A DNA stretch of 9,184 nucleotides from JAENVT01 sp031370745 (GCA_031370745.1 JANMQX010000303.1:1-9184), one strand, 5' to 3'. Counted from the stretch's first letter, positions 1 to 6,996 are shown. Notes: generated by a model not told the origin, from the sequence alone. Program-made: numbers and translations.

Positions 1-66
1 CGAACCACCGTGATGGCTGCGGCGTGACGCCGGGGTACGGTCGACGGGGTCGAACGGGGGTTTGCA

Positions 67-1242
67 ATGGCCGACATCGAAGCGGTTGACACGAAATCCT
101 TCAACGCCGCGCAGGCGGAGCCGTTCAGGTTTTTCGACAACCGCGAGAAGTATCTGTTGTTCGTCATGACGACCAGCGAGAAAGCCGAAGTTGCTGCACG
201 AATCGGGCGCGAGATCGCCCACATCGTGCCTCGTCCTCCGGCGTTGCGCGTGTTCGATGCCGGGACCGGCAACGGGATGGTGCTGAGCCAAGTGTTGCGC
301 GAACTGCATCGCCGATTGCCGACGGTGCCTTTCTTCGTCGTCGGCAAGGAGGTCAGCATGGAGGACACCCGTCTGACGCTGGCCACTCTTCCCGACCGGC
401 TCGCCGAGCATCCCCAGTCCGTGGTCGTGTTGACCAACATGTTCTATGCGGAGGCGCCGCACCTGTTCCCGAAGGCGCCGCAGTTTCACGACAAGGTTCG
501 TTGGATCGACGTGCCGCTGAAGGGCAACAGCTCGCATGAGTTCTTCCAGCAGATCCACGAGCTCGACGACCATCTGACACAAGGTTGGCAAACGGCATCC
601 AGCGCGAAGACCGGTAACCCCGTCTACCTCACACCGTCGGTCATGGTGCTGTATCGCGACGATCAGGCATTTGCGTTGCACGATCTCATCCCACGACTGA
701 CCGGTGGTCCGCAGCCGTTCGAATACGATCTCGTGCTCGCGGCCCAGCCCTATCGCAGCCGCACATCGGCCGAGACGAAGGTCAAGAACGTGTTGGCGCC
801 GCTGGCGAAAGCGCTCGCGCCGGCGGGCCGATTGGTTGTCGTGCAGTCGACCGGCCACGATCCCGGGATGGAGATCATCCGTCGGATCTGGCAGGCGGAG
901 GATCCATTTGCGACACCCCGTCACAAGCTGATCAAGGAGCTCGATGCCCAGCTGAACGGTGACAGCGCTCCCGACTTCGGATTCGAGGGCACGAGCGACG
1001 CGGCGTCGCTGTTCACGTACCACCTGCACGCGATGCCCAACGAGGTGTCGAATCGCATCAGTACCTCGACCACTCTGGCGGCGTGGAACGCGGCCGTGTA
1101 CGTGGCTCAGATCGAGGACGAGCGCTCAGCCGACGTGTTGATGGAGGGCAAGTACCTCGACGCAACCGCCGAAGTCGTGTTGAAGCACGGGGGACTCTGG
1201 TTTCAGGACGAGTCGTTCGTCGTGGTACGCCATGCTTCGTGA
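67..1242 (+). CDS. Class I SAM-dependent methyltransferase-like protein
   Basis: A 391-residue cytoplasmic protein with no signal peptide or membrane segment. The glycine-rich SAM-binding motif I is VFDAGTGNGM at residues 62-71. A second strand ends in the acidic residue of VVGKEVS (Glu95). A later strand, DLVLAAQPYR (221-230), and the segment ALAPAGRLVVVQS (249-261) match the late strands of the Rossmann-type methyltransferase fold. About 100 residues lie between the Glu95 strand and the DLVLAAQPYR strand, more than in a minimal methyltransferase, so there is probably an inserted substrate-recognition region. The start is ATG with a G-rich stretch (56-60) six bases upstream. It is the first gene of an overlapping four-gene unit, and its TGA overlaps the GTG start of the next gene. 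The methyl acceptor is unknown. Fold assignment is fairly secure; function is inference. Confidence 0.75.
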   Translation: MADIEAVDTKSFNAAQAEPFRFFDNREKYLLFVMTTSEKAEVAARIGREIAHIVPRPPALRVFDAGTGNGMVLSQVLRELHRRLPTVPFFVVGKEVSMEDTRLTLATLPDRLAEHPQSVVVLTNMFYAEAPHLFPKAPQFHDKVRWIDVPLKGNSSHEFFQQIHELDDHLTQGWQTASSAKTGNPVYLTPSVMVLYRDDQAFALHDLIPRLTGGPQPFEYDLVLAAQPYRSRTSAETKVKNVLAPLAKALAPAGRLVVVQSTGHDPGMEIIRRIWQAEDPFATPRHKLIKELDAQLNGDSAPDFGFEGTSDAASLFTYHLHAMPNEVSNRISTSTTLAAWNAAVYVAQIEDERSADVLMEGKYLDATAEVVLKHGGLWFQDESFVVVRHAS

Positions 1243-1727
1243 ATCCGCAGGAGCAGGTCGTGGCCCATCTTCAGCGGCTCGATGCCGAGTACGAGATCGT
1301 CAGATGCGATCCCACCCTCGCTGACACGGCGGCCTTCTGCGAGGCGTATGGCTATTCGCCCGACGACTCGGCGAACACCATCATCGTCGTCGGCAAGGGC
1401 CAGACGCCGCGGCCGGTCGCATGCGTGGTGCTGGCGTCGACCCGCCTGGATGTCAACGGTGTCGTTCGTAAGAGACTCGAGGTTCGCAAGGCCTCGTTCG
1501 CCTCGGCCGACGAGACGATGGAGCTGACCGGAATGGAGATCGGAGGCGTCACCGCGTTCGCCCTGCCCGCCGGGCTACCGATCTGGCTCGACTCTGCGGT
1601 GATGTCTCGCGAACGGATCATTCTCGGCGGCGGCAGCCGGTCGATCAAGATCCTGACCCCGCCGTCGACGCTGATCAAGCTCAACGCGCTGACGGTGATC
1701 GACGGCTTGGCCCGCCCTCGCGAATGA
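1239..1727 (+). CDS. YbaK/ProXp-type aminoacyl-tRNA deacylase-like protein
   Basis: A 162-residue protein, the usual size of stand-alone YbaK-domain proteins, which hydrolyse mischarged aminoacyl-tRNAs. The C-terminal half is diagnostic: TGMEIGGVTAFALP (97-110) corresponds to the family's TGY..GGISP segment, followed by IWLDSAVM (115-122), ERIILGGGSR (125-134) and a terminal hydrophobic strand. The family's catalytic lysine (Lys46 in E. coli YbaK, context YKTLLV) aligns by eye with Asn46 here (context ANTIIV), so normal deacylase activity is uncertain. The chosen GTG start overlaps the upstream TGA (GTGA). A second GTG at 1260 has a good AGGAG ribosome site and would give 155 residues. The stop overlaps the next gene (ATGA), indicating translational coupling. 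The substrate could be a misacylated tRNA or another aminoacyl or acyl ester. Confidence 0.8.
   Translation: MNPQEQVVAHLQRLDAEYEIVRCDPTLADTAAFCEAYGYSPDDSANTIIVVGKGQTPRPVACVVLASTRLDVNGVVRKRLEVRKASFASADETMELTGMEIGGVTAFALPAGLPIWLDSAVMSRERIILGGGSRSIKILTPPSTLIKLNALTVIDGLARPRE
1249..1253 (+). promoter_or_regulatory. Candidate AGGAG ribosome binding site for an alternative GTG start
   Basis: AGGAG lies six bases before a GTG at 1260, in frame with the YbaK-like gene. It competes with the overlapping GTG at 1239, which has no visible Shine-Dalgarno site and would depend on reinitiation. The two starts differ by seven residues upstream of the conserved domain, so sequence alone does not decide between them. 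Confidence 0.4.
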
Positions 1728-2767
1728 CCGACCGGTTGATGGTGACGGCGGACGACAGCACCGGCGCGACCGAAGCGGCGGCGGCGTGTGCCGATGCCAG
1801 CCTCACCGTGCACGTCGTCCCGTTCGGTGTCGTCGCGGGCGCGCGCCTCTCGATGGACGGTTGCCTCGTTGTCGACCTGCGGTCACGCCACGTCAGTGCG
1901 GCGGAGGCACGGCGACGGATCACGGCGACGACCACGCCGCGACATCGCGTGCACAAGATCGATTCGACGTTGCGAGGCAACTGGGCCGTCGAGCTGGCTG
2001 CGCTTGTCGAAACGGGACGGCGGGTCGTCCTCGTTCCGTCGCACCCGCTCGCCGGCCGGATCTGCACAGGCGGCGTCGTGTACGTCGACGGTGTGCCCGT
2101 AGCCGACAGCGAGCACGGCAACGATCCGCGACTACCGGTGCGCAGCAGCAGACCCGGCGATTTCTTGACCGGCACCGAACTGGCGGCGCCCGAGGCGTTG
2201 GAGGACTGGCTGAGGCGATCGGATTCCGGTGTTGCGATCGTGGATGCGGCGACGCTCGAAGCCATCGACCGCCTCGTGGCAATCGCGCTCGATACCGCCG
2301 ACGTGGTCGTCTCGGGACCGGCCTCGGTAGTTGGTGCCGTTGCCCGAGTCTGGTCGACCGGTGGATCAGCCGTGAGCCTTCCCACCCCGTTGCTCCCAAA
2401 GCCGGTCGTCGTCGTGTGCGCCAGTCTGCACCCGGTGAGCCGCGCTCAGATCATCCGGGTCGCCGCATCCGGCACCGAGGTGGTCACCTCTTCCCAGATT
2501 CGCTCCGGCGATCCGGAGGCGATTGCCGACGAAGTGGCCGAGCGCGCTCACGACCTCATTGCGACCCTGAATGCTCGCAGCGTCATCCTGGTCGGCGGGG
2601 ACACGGCCGAAGCATTCATCGGCGCGAACGTCGTGCGGATCTTCGGTTCGATCGATGTCGGTGTCAGTCTCGGCGATGTCGAGGTGCGGGGCCGGCAACT
2701 GCGGGTGGCCAGTAAGCCCGGCGGCTTCGGTACACCCAATACGCTGGTGGATCTGGTGACGAGATGA
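1724..2767 (+). CDS. Four-carbon acid sugar kinase, DUF1537 family (DtnK/OtnK-like)
   Basis: An ATP-dependent kinase of the DUF1537 family, which phosphorylates C4 aldonates such as D-threonate, D-erythronate or 3-oxo-tetronates at O4. Family motifs appear in order: ADDSTGA (10-15 region, usual form ADDLTGA), KIDSTLRGNWAVE (78-90), the VPSHPLAGR...GGVVYVDG segment (104-123), CASLHPVSRAQ (232-242, the domain junction), the nucleotide-binding-domain motif GGDTA (291-295) and SKPGGFG (330-336). At 347 residues it is shorter than the roughly 420 typical of the family, but both N- and C-terminal domain motifs are present, so it looks compact rather than broken. Its ATG overlaps the previous stop and its own stop overlaps the PdxA start. 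Pairing with a PdxA-family enzyme is the known arrangement for D-threonate (DtnK-PdxA2) and related pathways. The exact substrate cannot be assigned. Confidence 0.88.
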   Translation: MTDRLMVTADDSTGATEAAAACADASLTVHVVPFGVVAGARLSMDGCLVVDLRSRHVSAAEARRRITATTTPRHRVHKIDSTLRGNWAVELAALVETGRRVVLVPSHPLAGRICTGGVVYVDGVPVADSEHGNDPRLPVRSSRPGDFLTGTELAAPEALEDWLRRSDSGVAIVDAATLEAIDRLVAIALDTADVVVSGPASVVGAVARVWSTGGSAVSLPTPLLPKPVVVVCASLHPVSRAQIIRVAASGTEVVTSSQIRSGDPEAIADEVAERAHDLIATLNARSVILVGGDTAEAFIGANVVRIFGSIDVGVSLGDVEVRGRQLRVASKPGGFGTPNTLVDLVTR

Positions 2768-3780
2768 CAGGGGACACGAAGGCGATCGTGCCGATGGCGA
2801 TCACGATGGGCGATGCCTCTGGCGTGGGTCCCGAGATCGTGCTGCGCCGGGCCGCCGATGGGGCGTTCGGCGACGAAGCGGTCGTGATCTATGGCGACGC
2901 GGCGATCTTGCGGCACGGTGCCGAGGTCTTGGGTGTCGATGTCGAGATCGCGGCGATCGACGATCCCGGCCAGTGGATTCCTGGCCGCACGTTGCACGTT
3001 GTCGATCTCGCATTGCTGCGCGCTGACGATCATCGTCCGGGACGGATCGACGCAGCCTCTGGTGCTGCGGCTCGGCAATACGTGGTCGCGGCAACCAACG
3101 ACGCGTTGGCCGGGCGGGTTGGGGGCATCGTGACGATGCCGATGAACAAGGAGGCGACACAACTCAGCGATCCGGCCTTCGTCGGTCATACAGAGTTGAT
3201 CGCCGCGGCGTGCGGGGTGCAGCGATTCACGATGATGCTGACAGCGGGCGATCTGGCGGTGACCCATGTCAGCACTCATGTCTCGTTGCGCGAGGCGATC
3301 CGCCGCGTGACGACAGCACGAGTCACCGAAGTGATCGAGCTGACCTACGAGACGTTGCACCGCTTCCTCGCCCAACCGAGGATCGCGGTGTGCGGCGTCA
3401 ACCCGCACGCTGGCGAACACGGGTTGTTCGGATCCGAGGACGCCGAACAGATCGTGCCCGCCATTGAAGCAACGCGGGCCGCAGGGATCGACGCAACCGG
3501 TCCGCACCCGGCCGACACGGTCTTCCATCAGGCCGTTCATCGCAAGCGGTTCGATGCCATCGTCTGCATGTATCACGACCAAGGGCACACACCGATGAAG
3601 CTGTTGGCCTTCGAGAGCGGGGTCAACGTCACCGTTGGGCTGCCCATCGTGCGCACCTCGGTCGATCACGGGACAGCGTTCGACATCGCGTGGCAGGGGG
3701 TCGCCTTCACCGGCTCATTGGACCATGCCTTGGCCTGGGCCCGGCGGTTGACCGGTGATCCGCGCCCGGCAGGTCAATGA
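2764..3780 (+). CDS. PdxA-family 4-phospho-C4-hydroxyacid dehydrogenase (PdxA2-like)
   Basis: A 338-residue NAD-dependent, metal-dependent oxidative decarboxylase of the PdxA family, full length (E. coli PdxA is 329). Visible signatures are ITMGDASGVGPEI (13-25), TMPMNKEA (124-131), GHTE (141-144, substrate-binding His142/Thr143), THVSL (171-175), NPHAGEHGLFGSE (213-225), GPHPADTVF (246-254) and MYHDQGHTPMKLLAF (269-283). The metal ligands expected from E. coli PdxA are present as His172, His215 and His271. Canonical PdxA oxidises 4-phosphohydroxy-L-threonine in pyridoxal phosphate synthesis. PdxA2 enzymes instead oxidise D-threonate or D-erythronate 4-phosphate to dihydroxyacetone phosphate and CO2. 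Direct 4-bp overlap with a DUF1537 kinase favours the catabolic role. The last 7 bp overlap the convergent monooxygenase-like gene. Confidence 0.9.
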   Translation: MTGDTKAIVPMAITMGDASGVGPEIVLRRAADGAFGDEAVVIYGDAAILRHGAEVLGVDVEIAAIDDPGQWIPGRTLHVVDLALLRADDHRPGRIDAASGAAARQYVVAATNDALAGRVGGIVTMPMNKEATQLSDPAFVGHTELIAAACGVQRFTMMLTAGDLAVTHVSTHVSLREAIRRVTTARVTEVIELTYETLHRFLAQPRIAVCGVNPHAGEHGLFGSEDAEQIVPAIEATRAAGIDATGPHPADTVFHQAVHRKRFDAIVCMYHDQGHTPMKLLAFESGVNVTVGLPIVRTSVDHGTAFDIAWQGVAFTGSLDHALAWARRLTGDPRPAGQ

Positions 3781-4943
3781 GGATCGACGAGGTCGAGGAA
3801 CTGCCAGGTCTTCCCCTCGGCAACGCCCATTAGTTCTCGACCGCACGTCTGCCACACGTGCGGTGATGACGTGACGTGCTGAGTGCCGGCATGCACGTCG
3901 CGGTACATGCGCTGAATCGTGCCGCGCCGCAGCGCCGTTGTGCCTCCGGAAAGGTAGACGGTGTTGGAGATCTCGTGGAGCGTCTTGGTGATGTGAGCCA
4001 GCGCCAGACGCACCAAGGTGTGCTGGCGCACCGAGATCCCGTCGCCTGCGTACAGGCTCTTCGACAGGTCGGTCCACGACTCCATGACCCACGCCCGGGC
4101 GGCGCGGAACTTTGCCTCGGCCTCCGCGTAACCCTGTTGGAAGGCGGCGCTGTCGGCCTGTGCTCCGGGCCGACCGGCCTTGCCCTGCACCAGCCCGGCG
4201 AGCTCAGCGCGGAGCCGCCGGCCGACGCCCATCGCCCAGCCGCTGTGGCAGGTGACCGCAAAGCCGATGATGCCGAGGCCGTACAGGCTGCCGCCACGTT
4301 CCGGCGATGTCGTGACTGCAAAGTGGCTCCAACCATTGGGCACGAACACCGACTCCATCGTGTAGTCGATGCTGCCGGTACCGCGTAGCCCCATCACATC
4401 CCAGTTGTCGATGAGATTCACAGCCTCGATCGGCGTAACGAAGATGCGCGGTTCACCGGTCTCTGCGACGATGCCGAGCGAGTGGACGTGGCTGGAGTGC
4501 TTGAGGCCGGATCCGAAGCTCCACGACCCGCTGAGCAACAAACCACCGTCGACCATCGTCGCGGTGCCCGGTCGGGTGCCCTGGCCGGCGATGACGGGCT
4601 GCTTGCCGTCGGCCCACAATTCAGCGACGGCGTGGTCCGACAGATATGCGCCGGCCGTGCCGATCGACAGGTTGGCAGCCATCGTCACCCAGCCCGCCGA
4701 AGCGTCGGCGTAGGAGAGGTTCTCGAGCACCTCGAGCGAATGAACTGGGTCGAGCTCGGCGCCGCCAAGCTTGTCGGGAACCCACAACTTCAGCAGACCG
4801 TCGCGGTGCAGCGCGGCGATGGCAGCAGGTGACAGCTCGCCCTCTCGATCGGCGAACTCTGCTTCGGCGTCGAGCAACGGAACGAGCGCCTTGGCTCGCT
4901 CGGTGAGGATCGTGTCGTCACTGAGTGATTCGCCGAGCCGCAT
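3774..4943 (-). CDS. Acyl-CoA-dehydrogenase-fold flavin-dependent monooxygenase-like protein
   Basis: A 389-residue cytoplasmic protein with the three-part acyl-CoA dehydrogenase fold. The N-terminal helical region contains LHRDGLLKLWVPDKLGG (45-61). The central beta domain contains SGSWSFGSG (138-146) and WDVMGLRGTGS (181-191) followed by VFVP (199-202). The C-terminal helical domain contains RMYRDVHAGTQHV (345-357) and CGRELMG (367-373). The RD.HA..QH pattern is typical of Acyl_CoA_dh_2 members such as HsaA- and DszC-like two-component monooxygenases, which use reduced FMN/FAD and O2, rather than true acyl-CoA dehydrogenases. No flavin reductase partner is in the window. The ATG is preceded by a strong AGGGGGA site. 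It lies 41 bp downstream of the MFS gene on the same strand and is probably co-transcribed with it and the regulator. Substrate unknown, perhaps an aromatic or polycyclic compound. Confidence 0.8.
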   Translation of the reverse strand: MRLGESLSDDTILTERAKALVPLLDAEAEFADREGELSPAAIAALHRDGLLKLWVPDKLGGAELDPVHSLEVLENLSYADASAGWVTMAANLSIGTAGAYLSDHAVAELWADGKQPVIAGQGTRPGTATMVDGGLLLSGSWSFGSGLKHSSHVHSLGIVAETGEPRIFVTPIEAVNLIDNWDVMGLRGTGSIDYTMESVFVPNGWSHFAVTTSPERGGSLYGLGIIGFAVTCHSGWAMGVGRRLRAELAGLVQGKAGRPGAQADSAAFQQGYAEAEAKFRAARAWVMESWTDLSKSLYAGDGISVRQHTLVRLALAHITKTLHEISNTVYLSGGTTALRRGTIQRMYRDVHAGTQHVTSSPHVWQTCGRELMGVAEGKTWQFLDLVDPH

Positions 4944-4950
4944 GAAGTGA

Positions 4951-4957
4951 TCCCCCT
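4951..4957 (-). promoter_or_regulatory. Ribosome binding site of the monooxygenase-like gene
   Basis: Read on the minus strand this is AGGGGGA, seven bases before the ATG at 4943. It supports that start and independent initiation of this last gene of the probable operon. Confidence 0.6.
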
Positions 4958-4984
4958 GGTCGCATTGCCAAACTCAGCGTGAGC

Positions 4985-6301
4985 TTAGGCAGCGACGGTG
5001 CCTCTGGCCGCTTCGAGCTTGGCCGTGGTCAACTTGCTGCGACCGATCACGAACAGGCAGGCGTAGATGAATGCGTCGAAGAAGAACGCTGATCGCAAGG
5101 CGATCCGCCGGTTGGCGATGTGGCTGACGACCGTGACCGTGATGCCGCCCAGCGCGGCGCCGATTGGCATCATTCCCCACGCGAAGAATCGGTACACGCT
5201 GTTGACCCGTCCGAGTAGATGCGGTGGGATGATCGACTGACGAAGGCTGACCGTGATCACGTTCCAGGTTGCGCCAACTGTCGCGACGCACCCGAAGATC
5301 ACCATCACGAGCGGCCACCACGACGACAGGCCGACCAGCAAGGAGCTCGCCGCGCTGGTGCCGAGCGTCATCGCCAGACAGGTGCCGCTTCCCAGGCGTT
5401 TCGACAGCCAGGGGGCCAGGTTGCTGCCGATCGCGCCACCGGCGGCGAAACCGAAGCCCATGATCGTGAAGACGAGCGGACCGACATTCAGGATCTCTTG
5501 CGCAAAGAGCACGATGACAGAACCACTGAGCGCCGATGCAAGGTTCATGAGCCCGAGGATGATCGCCATCGACCGCAGGAGCTGGTTCGACCACAGCCAG
5601 CGGAAGCCTTCGGCAAGCTCCGCTTTCCAGGGCGCCTGAACGTGATCGTCGGGTCGTTGGGCGCGGAAGCTGCCGGGAATCGACCACACGAGCGCCGCAG
5701 AGGCGAAGAACGACGCGGCATCGACGAAGAACGGCAGGGAGAAGGCAGCGAGCAACAGCAGTGATCCGAGTGGTGGCCCGATGAAGGTGTTGGCGATGCC
5801 CTCTGCGCTCCACATTCGTCCGTTGGCTTTTTCCAGCTGATCGACCTCGACGATGGACGGCATGAATGTCTGCCCGCAGTTGTCGCGGAGCACTTCCCCG
5901 GTGCCGAGCATCAACGTCGCAACGAGCAGCAGCACGTACAGCCCGGTGGAGGTGCCGGTGACCTTCGACAACTGGTCGGCGCCGGGCAGCGCTCCTTGAC
6001 GGCTGAGGACGGCGACAGCGACGACCAGGGTCAGTCCGAAGCGGGCGAAGTCGGCGATCACCATCGCCTTCTTGCGGTCCACGCGATCGGTGATCACGCC
6101 GGCCGGCAGCGTGAAGATCAACCACGGCAACCGCTGCACGAGCGCGACACCGGCAATGAGGAGCGGGTTGCGGGTGAGCGCGGAGGCAAGCCACGGATAG
6201 GCGATGAGCGACATCCCGTCGCCGACATTGGAAATGGCTGTCGAGATGAACAGCTTGTGATAGCTGGAGCCGAGCTTCTTCTTGGTAGTGGTGGCAGTCA
6301 T
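4985..6301 (-). CDS. MFS transporter, MFS_3/DHA3 (EntS-like) type
   Basis: A 438-residue integral membrane protein with about 12 hydrophobic segments. The loop between helices 2 and 3 carries GVITDRVDRKKAM (68-80), a good match to the MFS GxxxDRxxRK signature. VLRDNCGQTFMPSIVEVDQL (137-156), followed by EKANG (157-161), matches the MFS_3 subgroup that includes the enterobactin exporter EntS and macrolide-efflux-like proteins. The second half repeats the pattern with LRQSIIPPHLLGRVNSVY (353-370). It probably exports a small molecule by proton antiport; the substrate is unknown. The ATG overlaps the TGA of the upstream regulator gene (ATGA), with AAGGA at 6308-6312 six bases before the start, so the two are translationally coupled. 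A transporter directly behind its own repressor is a common efflux arrangement. Confidence 0.88.
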   Translation of the reverse strand: MTATTTKKKLGSSYHKLFISTAISNVGDGMSLIAYPWLASALTRNPLLIAGVALVQRLPWLIFTLPAGVITDRVDRKKAMVIADFARFGLTLVVAVAVLSRQGALPGADQLSKVTGTSTGLYVLLLVATLMLGTGEVLRDNCGQTFMPSIVEVDQLEKANGRMWSAEGIANTFIGPPLGSLLLLAAFSLPFFVDAASFFASAALVWSIPGSFRAQRPDDHVQAPWKAELAEGFRWLWSNQLLRSMAIILGLMNLASALSGSVIVLFAQEILNVGPLVFTIMGFGFAAGGAIGSNLAPWLSKRLGSGTCLAMTLGTSAASSLLVGLSSWWPLVMVIFGCVATVGATWNVITVSLRQSIIPPHLLGRVNSVYRFFAWGMMPIGAALGGITVTVVSHIANRRIALRSAFFFDAFIYACLFVIGRSKLTTAKLEAARGTVAA

Positions 6302-6930
6302 TGCGGATCCTTGGGCGCAACAGGGCGAATGGTCGGAAAGACCCCGGCGAGGAACGCGTATTCACGAGTGCCGCCGCGTGGCAAGCGGGTGAACTCTGTC
6401 GCCAGAGCCATGACCCGTTCGGTGAACTCCGTGGCCAGCTCGGTTGGAATCCTGGCGTGGCGCAGCGTGAATCCTCCGTGTCCACGGGCGTCCGACAGGT
6501 CGGCCTCAGCGCGGGCATCGGCGACGAACGGAAGATCACCGTCCATGGCCTCGTCTGGGAAGACGATGGTGTGCGCGGTGCGACCGTAGAAACGCTCGTC
6601 GATGGCGCGTACTCGCCGGGTCCGCGTGATCTGCAACAATCCGGCGTCGACGAGCACGTCGACGTGATGAGCGACTGTGCCGCGTGGCTTGCGAACTCGC
6701 TCGGCCAGTTCGGTCACCGTCATTGGACGCTCGCGTTCGCGAACGCTGATCAACGATCGCACCGGAGCGACGTCAGCCTCCTGACGGGCAGGGGAGTCGG
6801 CGACGATCTTCTCTTCGAGGTCGTAGCCGAGGTCGTAGACAGTGCCGTTTCCAGACACGTCGCCGGTTGCTGCGCCGTGCTGGTCGCCTCCGACAGCTTT
6901 GACCTTCGTTTTGTTCCGTTTGTCCGACAT
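6298..6930 (-). CDS. Winged helix-turn-helix (ArsR-like fold) transcriptional regulator
   Basis: A 210-residue DNA-binding protein. Residues 1-50 are a polar, glycine-rich tail. Residues 54-118 form a winged helix: helix 2 MTVTELAERV (70-79), recognition helix PRGTVAHHVDVLVDAGLL (82-99), then the wing ITRTRRVRAIDERFYGRTA (101-119), the usual ArsR/HTH_20 ending. Residues 120-210 are a probable ligand-binding or dimerisation region. The protein has no cysteine, so it cannot use the cysteine metal site of classical ArsR sensors. Upstream of the ATG the reading frame meets a stop within the -35 hexamer with no other start between, so 6930 is the most upstream ATG or GTG start available. It overlaps the MFS gene and probably represses this operon, and perhaps also the divergent MFS gene. 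Confidence 0.82.
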   Translation of the reverse strand: MSDKRNKTKVKAVGGDQHGAATGDVSGNGTVYDLGYDLEEKIVADSPARQEADVAPVRSLISVRERERPMTVTELAERVRKPRGTVAHHVDVLVDAGLLQITRTRRVRAIDERFYGRTAHTIVFPDEAMDGDLPFVADARAEADLSDARGHGGFTLRHARIPTELATEFTERVMALATEFTRLPRGGTREYAFLAGVFPTIRPVAPKDPQ

Positions 6931-6967
6931 ATCCCGAATAATAGGAAAGTTCGGGACGTTTCGTCAA
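6931..6967 (-). promoter_or_regulatory. Probable leaderless sigma70-type promoter of the regulator operon
   Basis: On the minus strand, TTGACG (-35, at 6967-6962) is followed by an 18-bp spacer and TATTAT (-10, at 6943-6938), each one base from consensus. The expected transcription start is at about 6931-6930, the first base of the ATG or the base before it. The mRNA would therefore have essentially no 5' leader. There is no properly spaced Shine-Dalgarno site; the only candidate, GGGA, sits one base before the ATG. Leaderless transcripts are common in actinobacteria. This is also an AT-rich island in otherwise GC-rich DNA. Confidence 0.7.
6932..6956. promoter_or_regulatory. Candidate operator: perfect 7-bp inverted repeat around the -10
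   Basis: TCCCGAA (6932-6938) and TTCGGGA (6950-6956) are perfect inverted arms separated by 11 bp. Arm centres are 18 bp apart, suitable for a winged-helix dimer. The -10 hexamer of the regulator promoter overlaps the first arm and lies between the two outer ends, so binding here would block RNA polymerase. This position predicts autorepression by the adjacent regulator. The same site lies 53-77 bp upstream of the divergent MFS start and could influence it too. Confidence 0.65.
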
Positions 6968-6996
6968 ACCGGCCGTCGTTTTCTTGAACCGTCGGT

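Noticed and set aside
1..27. Possible last eight codons of an upstream gene ending in TGA at 25-27
   Set aside because: Too short to distinguish from chance. A CGGCG/CGCCG mini-hairpin at 20-32 has only a 5-bp stem and no U-tract.
2548..3669. Long minus-strand ORF (373 codons) antisense to the kinase and PdxA genes
   Set aside because: Its translation has no recognisable motif and is rich in His, Arg and Asp, as expected for a shadow frame. The plus-strand genes carry full family signatures.
2764..3780. Assignment of the PdxA-family gene to pyridoxal phosphate synthesis
   Set aside because: Possible on sequence alone, but the direct overlap with a DUF1537 kinase and the absence of vitamin B6 genes favour the PdxA2-type catabolic role.
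4973..4985. Small hairpin (CTCA/TGAG) between the MFS and monooxygenase-like genes
   Set aside because: Only a 4-bp stem with no U-tract beyond a few bases; too weak to call a terminator or attenuator.
4974..6539. Minus-strand ORF of 521 codons overlapping the MFS and regulator genes in another frame
   Set aside because: Arg/Pro/His-rich with no hydrophobic segments or motifs. The overlapping MFS and winged-helix frames are clearly the real ones.
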